From: Fidelibacterota bacterium
Lineage (GTDB): Bacteria > Fidelibacterota > Marinisomatia > Marinisomatales > TCS55
Length of the DNA stretch: 32,538 bases
Assembly (NCBI GenBank): GCA_029938045.1
Contig: JAPYOT010000015.1
Location: 1 to 32,538, forward strand
Reading direction: 5' to 3'
The notes under the pieces were generated by a model. It did no database searches, was not told the DNA's origin, and saw nothing but the letters and a program-made list of their open reading frames with translations. Of this stretch, positions 8,792-16,872 are shown one piece after another. The position numbers and the translations under genes were made by a program. Positions within the stretch are counted from its first letter, which is position 1, and the number at the start of each line of letters is the position of its first letter.

Positions 8792-8822
8792 AAAAATTAT
8801 TGGGGAATCTTTTAAAATATAA

Positions 8823-10991
8823 TCAGATCTTCTTAGAAACAGTCAAGGAGAGGTGTCTTTCCTCTCCCATGTTTCTCTCCAATTCGGTGTAGTAATATTG
8901 GAACATATTCTCAACTCGAAACAGAAAATCCCACCCCCGATAATCGTATCCTAAACTGGCATTCCAAATGTGGATTGGTACGCGCTTATCTTCTCCCGAT
9001 ATGGCGTTCTCCTGGAATAATTTCACTCTTTCAATTCGAGACATATATCGATTCTCAAGTGTCGCTGTAACACCCATTAATCGTGTACCAATCGTCGTCA
9101 CCAACGTATGACGAAAACGATAGGCCAAGGTATCAATGGTATTGCCGTCTTTATCAATTTCTTCCGGGTCCAAGTTTGTATAAGCAATTGAGAATAAAAG
9201 CGTTTGATTAAACAGTGCACCGGATGCACCCACTTCTAATCCGGTTATTCTCGCATCGGTCAAATTTTCGAAATGAATAATCCCTTTATCATCGGGATTC
9301 GCTACAATTAATTGGTCAAAAGTGGATTTAAACGCTACCACATCCATGGTCATGTCAGAAATCCATTTATTCCCCGGCAATTTTACGGTCATACCCACTT
9401 CCCCGGCTTGGCTTCTTTCCGCAATTAAATCCGGATTTGGTTCCACTTTAAAAATATTCAATTGGGTTCGGGTGTACATTTCTGCTATTGCAGGAACGCG
9501 AAAACCACTACTTACAGAACTTCGAAATGATAACCAATCAAACATTCGGAAATTCAATGCAATTTGCGGTGCGAGCGACTCATCCAGTTTTTCGTCATCC
9601 ACGAAATAAGTCTCCATCCTGGCACCTGTATTGAGGGTCAGTTTTTTCCCAATTCGCTGCTGTGCCTGGATATAGGCAGCCATGGACAAACTTGAATGGT
9701 CTCCATAAACCCCTGCCCTAATTTTTGCTGTTTGACCCACAACCCCTGCGGTAATCTGGGTGGATTGACCCAATGTTGTGGAAATCAGTATTTCGCCGTA
9801 GCCTTTTTGTTCATCAATGCCATTATCATTGGTTGCACTATGATTCTGCCACCATACATCATACATGGAACCCTTGAGTTTGATGACCGTTTTATCCGAA
9901 AGAATCATATTAAAAAATCCATTCAAATGTAATTTAGTCCCTTCGGTATAATCATCTTCTTCTCCACTTGGCGCTGAAAAAGGGTTAGCTGCATTTTTCC
10001 ATTGGGAGGCCAGAGCTGTTTTATCAGAATAATAATTGGCAAATAGGGATGCATTATACCGCTCACCAAAATTGAATTTAACTTTCCCCGTGATATTATT
10101 GGCATCTGTCCAACCCTGCCGTTTATACCCATCGGATTTTGCTTTATGAAACCGCACCCATGCGCTATGTTTCCCAATGGGGCGGCTGTGGGTTAAATCC
10201 AAATAATTGAACAATCCCGGCTGAGATCGCCATTGCCACTGTTTATACTTCGGTTCACTGTACATTCCCGATTTTAATCGAAAACGGGTTTCAGCTTTTG
10301 TTGGAGCATTTTTTGTGAGGATATTGACTACGCCACCCAGAGCACTTGAGCCGTACAACGCTGACCCGCCGGAGCGAATAATTTCTACATGATCTATTTC
10401 ACTGATGGGAACCATGGTCCATGTAATATTTCCGGCGCCGCTCCCCAAAACAGGAACACCATCAATCAACAATAATGACCTGTCACCTACCCCAAGTGTA
10501 TAACCAGATGTACCACGGATATTTAATTGTCCCCGAATCGAACTGATTCCCGGTTCAAACTTCATCACTTCTACCAAGTTTACGGCGGCGCGGTCATGAA
10601 TTTTTCGGGGACCTATGACAGACATGGACACAGGCAATTCCATCACATCCTGCACATTACGGCTGGCGGTGACCACAACTTGGGGGGCTGACAAAACATC
10701 CTGTTTAAGTTGAATTTCAATAAGAACTTCCTTATCAGCGACGACTATATTTTTTTCGGTGTGTTTTTCAAAACCGATCATACTGATCACAAGAGTGTAT
10801 TCACCGGGATTCAATTGATCAATTGTGAATTGACCATCTATGTCTGTGGTTGTACCCATAAATGTATTTTGAACCAGAACATTCACACCCAAAAGCGGTT
10901 CATCATTATCCGCTCGATGTACACTCCCGGTAATGGATCCTTGGGCAGAAAGAATAGACAATAAGAAAGAGATAAGTATTACTTTTTTCAT
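8823..10991 (-). CDS. TonB-dependent outer-membrane receptor
   Basis: This 722-aa protein has a signal peptide (residues 1-17), then a carboxypeptidase-regulatory-like domain (GSITGSVHRADNDEPLLGVN to about residue 85). A plug domain follows (VVVTASRNVQDVMELPVSMS; LLLIDGVPVLG; SGGSALYGSSALGGVVNILT) and then a barrel of about 490 residues. It imports a ligand across the outer membrane with energy from TonB-ExbBD. No ligand-specific motif is visible, and the protein is shorter than SusC-type glycan receptors, so siderophore, cobalamin or metal-complex uptake are all possible. The ATG overlaps the stop of the upstream lipoprotein gene (ATGA at 10988-10991), so the two are translated together. It converges on the protease gene with 31 nt between them and no convincing terminator. 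Confidence 0.95.
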   Translation of the reverse strand: MKKVILISFLLSILSAQGSITGSVHRADNDEPLLGVNVLVQNTFMGTTTDIDGQFTIDQLNPGEYTLVISMIGFEKHTEKNIVVADKEVLIEIQLKQDVLSAPQVVVTASRNVQDVMELPVSMSVIGPRKIHDRAAVNLVEVMKFEPGISSIRGQLNIRGTSGYTLGVGDRSLLLIDGVPVLGSGAGNITWTMVPISEIDHVEIIRSGGSALYGSSALGGVVNILTKNAPTKAETRFRLKSGMYSEPKYKQWQWRSQPGLFNYLDLTHSRPIGKHSAWVRFHKAKSDGYKRQGWTDANNITGKVKFNFGERYNASLFANYYSDKTALASQWKNAANPFSAPSGEEDDYTEGTKLHLNGFFNMILSDKTVIKLKGSMYDVWWQNHSATNDNGIDEQKGYGEILISTTLGQSTQITAGVVGQTAKIRAGVYGDHSSLSMAAYIQAQQRIGKKLTLNTGARMETYFVDDEKLDESLAPQIALNFRMFDWLSFRSSVSSGFRVPAIAEMYTRTQLNIFKVEPNPDLIAERSQAGEVGMTVKLPGNKWISDMTMDVVAFKSTFDQLIVANPDDKGIIHFENLTDARITGLEVGASGALFNQTLLFSIAYTNLDPEEIDKDGNTIDTLAYRFRHTLVTTIGTRLMGVTATLENRYMSRIERVKLFQENAISGEDKRVPIHIWNASLGYDYRGWDFLFRVENMFQYYYTELERNMGEERHLSLTVSKKI

Positions 10992-11443
10992 TCGGAAAAT
11001 AGAATGGTTTGGTCGATTTCTATTACTTCCTGATCTTCCAATTGGATAGCTCTTTGTAGGTGAGGTGTTTTATCCAGGACTACAATAGGTAAATTTCCGG
11101 AAGCCATAAATGAATCTATTTTTGCAAAAAATACGCCGGGATCTATGGTTAATCCTGCACCAGCAATAAAATAAAATCCCGGCTCAAGTTGAAAGAAATA
11201 TTCAGATTTTTTGGATGGAGAAAGCATAGGCGTGCTATAAGAAACAAGTCCCGCCGCGAGGTTGCCTGGATCTAAACTTTTCAAAACAATCAAGGCTACA
11301 GCTTGAATTGAATCGGGCCATTCCCCCTCAATAAATAATTTCCCCTCTACACCGGCTACCGGTTCCAGGCTATCCGGTGATTCACAACTCCAGATGAATC
11401 CAAGGACAGAAAATATTATTATTAATTTGCAGATTAATTTCAT
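10988..11443 (-). CDS. Hypothetical lipoprotein, probable partner of the adjacent TonB receptor
   Basis: This 151-aa protein has a lipoprotein signal peptide (hydrophobic core followed by GFIWSC, acylated Cys20). The mature part opens with an acidic linker and a beta-rich segment (VEGKLFIEGEWPDSIQAVAL), then FFQLEPGFYFIAGAG, reminiscent of a small transthyretin- or prealbumin-like fold. No known family is recognised. Its start overlaps the stop of the GNAT-like gene (ATGA at 11440-11443), and its stop overlaps the start of the TonB receptor. By analogy with SusD-type partners it may cap or feed the receptor, but it is far too short to be a SusD, so that role is inference from gene order alone. 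Confidence 0.72.
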   Translation of the reverse strand: MKLICKLIIIFSVLGFIWSCESPDSLEPVAGVEGKLFIEGEWPDSIQAVALIVLKSLDPGNLAAGLVSYSTPMLSPSKKSEYFFQLEPGFYFIAGAGLTIDPGVFFAKIDSFMASGNLPIVVLDKTPHLQRAIQLEDQEVIEIDQTILFSE

Positions 11444-12156
11444 TTGAGTAATTCCGGGTATCCTAAAATTACAACCACATCACCATTATAAATATCCATT
11501 CGTTCCCAAATTGGTGCATGTTCCTTAGACGGTTGTGGTGTATTCACTAAGACTTCTCCTTCAATCAAGGAATGTTGAACGGAATAGGCATCTACTTCAG
11601 GAATAAGCCAACGCGCAATATCGACCGCCGCAGGATTAATAAAATCTGCCCTAGGTGAAACCATTAGCCCCCGCTGTTCGCACATGAGAGTAAAGTATTT
11701 ATATACAATGGGGTTTTGGGTTCGGACTAAAAATATATCTGCGGGAAGGATGGCGACCTTTAGTTCATTGATTAAGGGATAAATCCCCTGGTTTTGAATA
11801 TTTTTGTTCAATATGGTTACGCGAAAATAATTAACTATTTTACGCTCAATCTCATACCCTTCATTGATAGAGAAACCAATGATATTTTTATTTTCATCCA
11901 GGATGTGAATCCAAAGATCCGCATTCTGATTGCGGTGGATGAATGCATCCAAGCCAATATCGTTCCCCAAACCATTTTTGGACACCGTATGGTGTTGGCC
12001 AATGATATCCATCACTTTAGACGATTTACGTGTTTCTATATCCGGCCAACGCTTTTTAGGCTGGATGATTTCAATATCAAATCCCTGGTTCATGGATTTT
12101 AAATGTTCCAATAGAGATTGAGCCTGGGGAAGTGATTTATAGTCGGTCCTAGTCAT
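11440..12156 (-). CDS. Unrecognised cytosolic protein, possibly GNAT-like fold
   Basis: This 238-aa soluble protein has no signal peptide or membrane span. The central part resembles a GNAT acetyltransferase core: a strand with NIIGFSINEGYEI, a strand followed by RVTILNKNIQNQGIYPLI (compare the acetyl-CoA-binding Q/R-x-x-G-x-G/A loop), a helix, then IFLVRTQNPIVYKYFTLMCE near the C-terminus. The glycine loop is degenerate (QNQGIY), so coenzyme binding is uncertain. It lies 46 nt after comM and overlaps the lipoprotein gene (ATGA), placing a cytosolic protein in a TonB-receptor operon. The family assignment is tentative; treat it as hypothetical unless a structure prediction confirms it. Confidence 0.5.
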   Translation of the reverse strand: MTRTDYKSLPQAQSLLEHLKSMNQGFDIEIIQPKKRWPDIETRKSSKVMDIIGQHHTVSKNGLGNDIGLDAFIHRNQNADLWIHILDENKNIIGFSINEGYEIERKIVNYFRVTILNKNIQNQGIYPLINELKVAILPADIFLVRTQNPIVYKYFTLMCEQRGLMVSPRADFINPAAVDIARWLIPEVDAYSVQHSLIEGEVLVNTPQPSKEHAPIWERMDIYNGDVVVILGYPELLK

Positions 12157-12202
12157 TTGGTATAAGGTGTTTCCAATCGGGAAGTTAATTATGAATTATG
12201 AA

Positions 12203-13741
12203 TCACCCCAACCAGAGTTGCCGATCTAAACTTCTATATTGGATGGCTTCGCTGAGATGGGTTGCATCTATATCTTTGGCATGACTTAAATCGGCAATGG
12301 TTCTGGATACTTTCAATATGCGGTCGTATGCCCGAGCCGAAAGGCCCAGTTTATCCATGGCCGTTTTTAATAATGCACCTGCCTCTTTGGATAATTGGCA
12401 ATACTTCTTCAGATCATTCGATTCCATCTGTGAATTGGAGAAAATGGGAGCATTCTCATATCGATTCAACTGGACTTGTTTCGCATCCTGCACTCGGGAT
12501 TTCACAGCTTTGGATGGCTCTCCCGGATCGCGATCGGCCAACTCCGTAAAAGGAACCGCCGGCACCTCTACATGAATGTCAATCCGATCTAACAAAGGTC
12601 CTGAAATGCGGCTCATATATTTCTGGATCATCTGCGATGTACAACTGCATTCGTTATGGGCATCTGTGGCATAGCCGCAAGGACATGGATTCATAGCTGC
12701 CACCAGCATAAATCGAGATGGATAGCTCAAACTCACAGCGGCGCGGGCAATAGTGACAACACCATCCTCCAATGGCTGTCGCATGACCTCCAGTACATTC
12801 TTTTTGAATTCCGGTAATTCGTCCAAAAATAATACACCATTATGAGATAGACTTACTTCTCCCGGCCGGGGAATGGCGCCGCCCCCAATTAACCCAGCAT
12901 CTGAAATAGTATGGTGAGGCGATCGAAACGGTCGCGTGGCAATAATGCCCTCACCTTGGGGCATGACGCCCGCTACAGAATGAATTTTGGTGGTCTGAAG
13001 CGCCTCTTCTAATGTGAGGTCCGGGAGAATAGTGGGAATTCGTTTCGAGAGCATGGTTTTACCACTCCCAGGTGGACCGATCATAATGAGGTTGTGTCCA
13101 CCGGCGGCGGCCACTTCTAAGGCCCGCTTCACATGCTCCTGCCCTTTTACATCGGTGAAATCGAGATGATAATGGAGATTGGAGTGAAACAATTCATGCC
13201 GATCAACAACGACTGGCTCTTTGTCCAATTCATCATTCAGGATTTGCACCACTTCCATGAGGGATTTTGCACCGACCACTTTCACTTCATCCACAATACC
13301 CGCTTCCCGAGCATTTTCTTCTGGGAGGATGATGCCCTTAATTCCTTTATCCCGGGCGCAAATGGCAATCGGTAAGGTTCCTTTCACCGGGCGAAGTGTT
13401 CCATCTAATGCCAATTCACCAAGCATCATGAGTTTATCTAAATATTCTTTTTGGATGTAACCCATAGCGGCGAGGATTCCAATGGCAATAGGCAGATCGA
13501 ATGCAGATCCTTCTTTGCGAATATCCGCCGGGGCGAGATTCACAGTTACATGTTTTCGGGGAAATTTGAATCCGGAGTTTTTAATGGCGGCGGTAACACG
13601 TTCTTTACTTTCTTTCACCGCCCCTTCCGGGAGACCTACTGTTATAAATCGGGGAAGTTTTGCGCCGGAGAGGCTTGCCTCCACATCCACCACATAGGCA
13701 TCAATCCCGAGGATGGCACTACTGAGTACTTTAGCAGGCAT
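12203..13741 (-). CDS. comM: YifB/ComM family Mg chelatase-like AAA+ ATPase
   Basis: This 512-aa protein is standard family length. The N-terminal LonC-like domain (residues 1-170; EASLSGAKLPRF, GLPEGAVKESKERV, GELALDGTLRPVKG) is followed by an AAA+ Mg-chelatase module. Its Walker A is GPPGSGKT (222-229), Walker B is VLFLDELPE (303-311), and a sensor region follows. A Cys cluster (CPCG at 353-356, CSC at 365-367) lies in the MNPCPCG motif, and the C-terminal lid domain contains RAYDRILKVSRTIADL. ComM homologues are hexameric helicases that promote branch migration during natural transformation. Whether this host is transformable cannot be told from here. Upstream is a 176-nt gap that should hold its promoter; the GNAT-like gene follows after 46 nt. 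Confidence 0.95.
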   Translation of the reverse strand: MPAKVLSSAILGIDAYVVDVEASLSGAKLPRFITVGLPEGAVKESKERVTAAIKNSGFKFPRKHVTVNLAPADIRKEGSAFDLPIAIGILAAMGYIQKEYLDKLMMLGELALDGTLRPVKGTLPIAICARDKGIKGIILPEENAREAGIVDEVKVVGAKSLMEVVQILNDELDKEPVVVDRHELFHSNLHYHLDFTDVKGQEHVKRALEVAAAGGHNLIMIGPPGSGKTMLSKRIPTILPDLTLEEALQTTKIHSVAGVMPQGEGIIATRPFRSPHHTISDAGLIGGGAIPRPGEVSLSHNGVLFLDELPEFKKNVLEVMRQPLEDGVVTIARAAVSLSYPSRFMLVAAMNPCPCGYATDAHNECSCTSQMIQKYMSRISGPLLDRIDIHVEVPAVPFTELADRDPGEPSKAVKSRVQDAKQVQLNRYENAPIFSNSQMESNDLKKYCQLSKEAGALLKTAMDKLGLSARAYDRILKVSRTIADLSHAKDIDATHLSEAIQYRSLDRQLWLG

Positions 13742-13883
13742 TAATACACACTGGCTAAATTGTTAATAATCAGCATTTTATTTTATTCTGAATTCAATAT
13801 CATACATATCAACTATTAGTTCATAGCTATCAGAATTTGATACGCCAAGGCATCACAGGGCAAGGAATTAAAATGGATGGGAA

Positions 13884-13903
13884 TTGCAGGAAAATCCCTG
13901 CAA
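13884..13903 (-). other. Inverted repeat (7-bp stem) between comM and the ispG operon
   Basis: TTGCAGG (13884-13890) and CCTGCAA (13897-13903) form a perfect 7-bp stem with a 6-nt loop, 14 nt past the stop of the 63-aa protein gene. In the minus direction the hairpin is preceded, not followed, by a T run, so it is not a textbook intrinsic terminator. It could still act as a 3' stabilising hairpin of the ispG transcript or a weak terminator ahead of the comM promoter. The rest of the 13742-13917 gap is AT-rich and holds no recognised element. Confidence 0.4.
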
Positions 13904-13917
13904 AAAAAGATTTGGTT

Positions 13918-14109
13918 TTAGAAACACCCTTTCAGGGACGTATATCCAAAATAGGGGATAATTAAATAGAGGATTGAATCGCGGATGAGGTAAAAAAAGA
14001 AAAATGCAAAAACCACTTGCCAGCCCTTCTTTTTCATCAAGAGTTTATAGCCCCCTTCTCTTCTGATATCCCGCCACTCATTGATAAAGTTTGGACGGTA
14101 AAATGACAT
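13918..14109 (-). CDS. Small membrane protein, 63 aa
   Basis: The ATG at 14109 overlaps the TAA of the preceding gene (TAATG), so it is preferred over an upstream ATG at 14160 that would overlap the neighbour by 52 nt. The 63 residues start [20 protein letters not shown], a basic amphipathic stretch. A hydrophobic segment follows (QVVFAFFFFYLIRDSILYLIIPYFG, one long or two short spans broken by Arg-Asp) and the protein ends KGCF. It is a probable inner-membrane peptide with a cytosolic N-terminus. No family is recognised. It is the last gene of the TPR-ispG-unknown operon and is followed by an inverted repeat. Confidence 0.65.
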   Translation of the reverse strand: MSFYRPNFINEWRDIRREGGYKLLMKKKGWQVVFAFFFFYLIRDSILYLIIPYFGYTSLKGCF

Positions 14110-14549
14110 TAATTTTCCGGTTTTATTTTTCCAAATTTTAAGTTTTCGTATTTCTCCCAAATCGTCTCACCGGCCGCCTGCTGAAACCGAAAAGCAAAAG
14201 ACAGGGCATCATCAAATGAATTCCCTGTGAATTCTTCATGACTGTAATATTCATCAATCCAGCCGATAAATTCTTTCATTCCTGTTTGATTCACCTGGTC
14301 AAAAATACCATAAATCATTTCAGCCCTGTTATCATAATACCAGGTGGTGACTTCACCATACCCTAAATCTTTTATCATTTTCTGGTGGGTATCATATACC
14401 TGGGTGAGATATGAGAATAAAAATAATTCTTTTTCCTGGGACTCTAAGGTCTTCCAATAGACTGCAATGGCGTTAGGTGCAGGATCTGTTTTCTTTTCCT
14501 GAGCGCCAATGAGCATCATGGTGCAAAGTAGTGTGAATATGAATTTCAT
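14109..14549 (-). CDS. Hypothetical exported protein, 146 aa
   Basis: The start is set at the ATG at 14549, one nucleotide after the ispG stop, because it has an AGGAAG ribosome site 6 nt upstream and begins exactly at a signal peptide ([17 protein letters not shown]). A frame extension to 14576 would overlap ispG. The mature protein of about 130 residues is predicted helical, acidic, and rich in Tyr, Phe and Glu (for example [20 protein letters not shown]), without Cys or known motifs. It is probably periplasmic. The close coupling to ispG upstream and a small membrane protein downstream suggests co-expression, but no role in isoprenoid synthesis is implied by its sequence. Confidence 0.72.
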   Translation of the reverse strand: MKFIFTLLCTMMLIGAQEKKTDPAPNAIAVYWKTLESQEKELFLFSYLTQVYDTHQKMIKDLGYGEVTTWYYDNRAEMIYGIFDQVNQTGMKEFIGWIDEYYSHEEFTGNSFDDALSFAFRFQQAAGETIWEKYENLKFGKIKPEN

Positions 14550-14550
14550 A

Positions 14551-15624
14551 TTAATCTTCCTGATGGTCTGTTTCAAATTCGGTAATGAGTTCTTCTAACT
14601 TGCCAATGGCTTCTTTTTCCGAAACTTTACCGCGATTTTCACCTTGATAATACAAATGTCCAGCCCCTTTACCAAAGGCGATTCCGAGATCTGTGTGCGT
14701 CGCTTCTCCCGGTCCATTTACGGCGCATCCCATGAGGGCGACGGTCATGGGTGTTTTCACATTTTGGAGTTTTTCTTCCATTTCTCCAGCGATTTTAAAT
14801 AAGTCCACCTCTAACCGGCCGCAGGTAGGGCAGGCCACAATCGTCACACCTTTGCTGGCCAATCCCAACGATTTCAATATTTCAAACCCAACGCGGACTT
14901 CTTCAACGGGATCGTCCGTTAAACTGACGCGAATTGTATCGCCGATTCCTTTTGCCAATAATGTGCCAATACCCACGGATGATTTGATAGATCCGGATTT
15001 CGTCGGTCCCGCTTCCGTCACACCTAAGTGTAGTGGATAATCATATTGTTCGGAAAAAAGCTCGTAAGACGCCATCATGAGATTCACATCCGACGCTTTT
15101 AGTGAGACGATAATATTATCAAAATCATGTTCCTTACAAATATCAATATGGCGTTTGGCACTTTCGACCATGGCTTCGGCGGTGGGATAGCCATATTTTT
15201 CTATCAAATCTTTTTCGAGGCTGCCTGCATTCACGCCGATCCGAATGGGAAGGTTGGCTCCCTTCACTTTTTCCAACACTTTTTTCACCCGTTTTTTCCC
15301 ACCGATATTCCCAGGATTGATACGAATTTTATCCGCCCCTGCATCCACCGCTTCTAAAGCCATGCGATAGTTAAAATGGATATCCGCCACCAAGGGCACA
15401 TTCATCCGTTTTTTAATTTCATAAAGTGCATCTGCGGCAGGTTGATCCGGTACTGTAATACGGATAATTTGGCATCCTGCTTCTTCCAGCCGTTCTACTT
15501 CTTTTAGTGTTGCTGTAATATCATGGGTTTTGGTGGTGGTCATAGACTGAACCGATATGGAATGTTCACCACCAACGATGAGGTCACCAATCTTAACTTC
15601 TCGTGTTTTTCTGCGTTTCATCAT
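14551..15624 (-). CDS. ispG: 4-hydroxy-3-methylbut-2-enyl diphosphate synthase (GcpE)
   Basis: This enzyme converts MEcPP to HMBPP in the methylerythritol phosphate pathway, using a [4Fe-4S] cluster and reduced flavodoxin or ferredoxin. About 357 aa are encoded from the ATG at 15624; a TTG at 15639 in frame is the longest possibility. The TIM-barrel half shows [12 protein letters not shown]-like and [13 protein letters not shown] segments. The cluster-binding half shows CPTCGR (Cys265, Cys268) and [11 protein letters not shown] (Cys300, Glu307), the three Cys and one Glu that hold the cluster. This is the short two-domain form; Bacteroidota, Chlamydiae and plants usually have a large inserted domain. 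It lies between a TPR protein gene and a small exported protein gene with minimal spacing. Confidence 0.97.
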   Translation of the reverse strand: MMKRRKTREVKIGDLIVGGEHSISVQSMTTTKTHDITATLKEVERLEEAGCQIIRITVPDQPAADALYEIKKRMNVPLVADIHFNYRMALEAVDAGADKIRINPGNIGGKKRVKKVLEKVKGANLPIRIGVNAGSLEKDLIEKYGYPTAEAMVESAKRHIDICKEHDFDNIIVSLKASDVNLMMASYELFSEQYDYPLHLGVTEAGPTKSGSIKSSVGIGTLLAKGIGDTIRVSLTDDPVEEVRVGFEILKSLGLASKGVTIVACPTCGRLEVDLFKIAGEMEEKLQNVKTPMTVALMGCAVNGPGEATHTDLGIAFGKGAGHLYYQGENRGKVSEKEAIGKLEELITEFETDHQED

Positions 15625-15652
15625 GATTTGAAGGGCCAAAAATTACAACGGA

Positions 15653-16762
15653 CTATCCTTGATATGGTTCATCCAAATATTGTTTTGCCAAAATAATGGC
15701 ATGGGCATGGTTATCCCTTTTAATGCATTTTTGATAAGCCATGACTGCTTCCATCCGCTCATGTTTTTTATCATGAATTTGTCCTTTTAATAAATAGGCA
15801 TTTGCCAGGATGGCATCCAATTCAGCATCATATAAATCAATGCATTTATTGATAAAGCCCAATGCTTTATCATCATCACCATTTAGAAAATAATAATGGC
15901 CCCAAACATAGTTCAAATAGGATGTAAACCACTGTTGATGCCGTCGGGTGAGTTTGGGTAATTGCTGATTGAGACGGTTCAATTCTTTTTTAGCCAATTT
16001 CAATTGACCATTCCGCAAGAGACTTTCGGTATAATGAACCTGAAAATCAAAATTGCCGGGATATTTCTCTGCCAACGTTCGGCTCACTTCCAACCCGCGC
16101 GCATTATTAATATCGGAAAATTGGTAAATAAATGATAAAACACTCATGGCTTCCGTATCTGCCCACTGACTTTGCGTTGCTGCCACTTCTATCTTGGTAA
16201 TGCCTTCTTCTATCGATGCATCCAAACCAAACATTTCTGCCCCCGCTTTCACAAGGATATTGCTCAAGCCTGCATAATATTCTACAATCCCAATAGGTAA
16301 GTAGGCATCCGTGAGATATGGATCTTTTTCAAGTGCTTTCTGGATAACACGAAATCCACTGTAAGCAGAAATGAGTGTGGGAATCCACTTTTTTTGTCCC
16401 AAAAGAATCCGTGCTTTCAATCCCCGGGCCGTGCCGCTATACAATAGATATTCCGGATGGTCTGGGTGGGCGACCAATAAGGAATCATAAATCGATTCAA
16501 TTTCACTCAAGTTTGCATTCAGGTTAGCGTAAATCTCATTTTGCGGCAGGTGCGCTTCATTCCGGCGCCAGTGAGCCGCCGCCCAGGTGACGTGAACGCC
16601 TGGGTGATTGGGGAAATCTTTTCGTGCTTGAGTAAGTATTTGGATACTCTTATCGAATTCATAATTATAAAACGCATCTACGCCGGCGCGGACGGCCTTG
16701 TCGCCGGGATGCTGACTCAATAAAATGGATAGAGTAAAAATGAAAATTGGAATGCGTTTCAT
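15653..16762 (-). CDS. Exported TPR-like repeat protein
   Basis: This 369-aa protein has a signal peptide (MKRIPIFIFTLSILLSQ). The mature protein is helical, with TPR-like units: AFYNYEFDKSIQILTQARKD near residues 31-50, a region around YLFNGDDDKAL, and a final unit (HERMEAVMAYQKCIKRDNHA). The middle segment (PIGIVEYYAGLSNILVKAG) resembles a conserved uncharacterised tetratricopeptide family of FCB bacteria. It probably acts as a periplasmic protein-protein scaffold; the partner is unknown. It starts the operon that continues into ispG, with about 28 nt to the preferred ispG start. Upstream, 110 nt separate it from the amidohydrolase gene. Confidence 0.75.
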   Translation of the reverse strand: MKRIPIFIFTLSILLSQHPGDKAVRAGVDAFYNYEFDKSIQILTQARKDFPNHPGVHVTWAAAHWRRNEAHLPQNEIYANLNANLSEIESIYDSLLVAHPDHPEYLLYSGTARGLKARILLGQKKWIPTLISAYSGFRVIQKALEKDPYLTDAYLPIGIVEYYAGLSNILVKAGAEMFGLDASIEEGITKIEVAATQSQWADTEAMSVLSFIYQFSDINNARGLEVSRTLAEKYPGNFDFQVHYTESLLRNGQLKLAKKELNRLNQQLPKLTRRHQQWFTSYLNYVWGHYYFLNGDDDKALGFINKCIDLYDAELDAILANAYLLKGQIHDKKHERMEAVMAYQKCIKRDNHAHAIILAKQYLDEPYQG

Positions 16763-16790
16763 AGGTCTATAAATTAGGATGATTTATTCC

Positions 16791-16806
16791 AAACCACCGA
16801 TGGTTT
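16791..16806. other. Short inverted repeat in the amidohydrolase-TPR gap
   Basis: AAACCA, a 4-nt loop CCGA, then TGGTTT form a perfect 6-bp hairpin 28 nt upstream of the TPR gene start and about 67 nt past the amidohydrolase stop. No T run follows on either strand. It could be an operator or a weak transcript-end hairpin; nothing in the sequence decides between these. The remainder of the 110-nt gap shows no recognised promoter. Confidence 0.3.
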
Positions 16807-16872
16807 CCATTCATTTAATACATGGTTAGTTGCAATTGTGAACCTGAAAATGAATATGGCATGGACATTGTA

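Noticed and set aside
8792-8822. Bidirectional terminator between the converging protease and TonB receptor genes
   Set aside because: The 31-nt gap is AT-rich but no convincing stem could be drawn.
13884-13903. Strong rho-independent terminator after the ispG operon
   Set aside because: The 7-bp stem is perfect but the T run is on the wrong side for the minus-strand transcript, so it is listed only as an inverted repeat.
14110-14160. 17-residue N-terminal extension of the 63-aa membrane protein
   Set aside because: It would overlap the preceding gene by 52 nt; the ATG at 14109 forms a TAATG overlap typical of this window.
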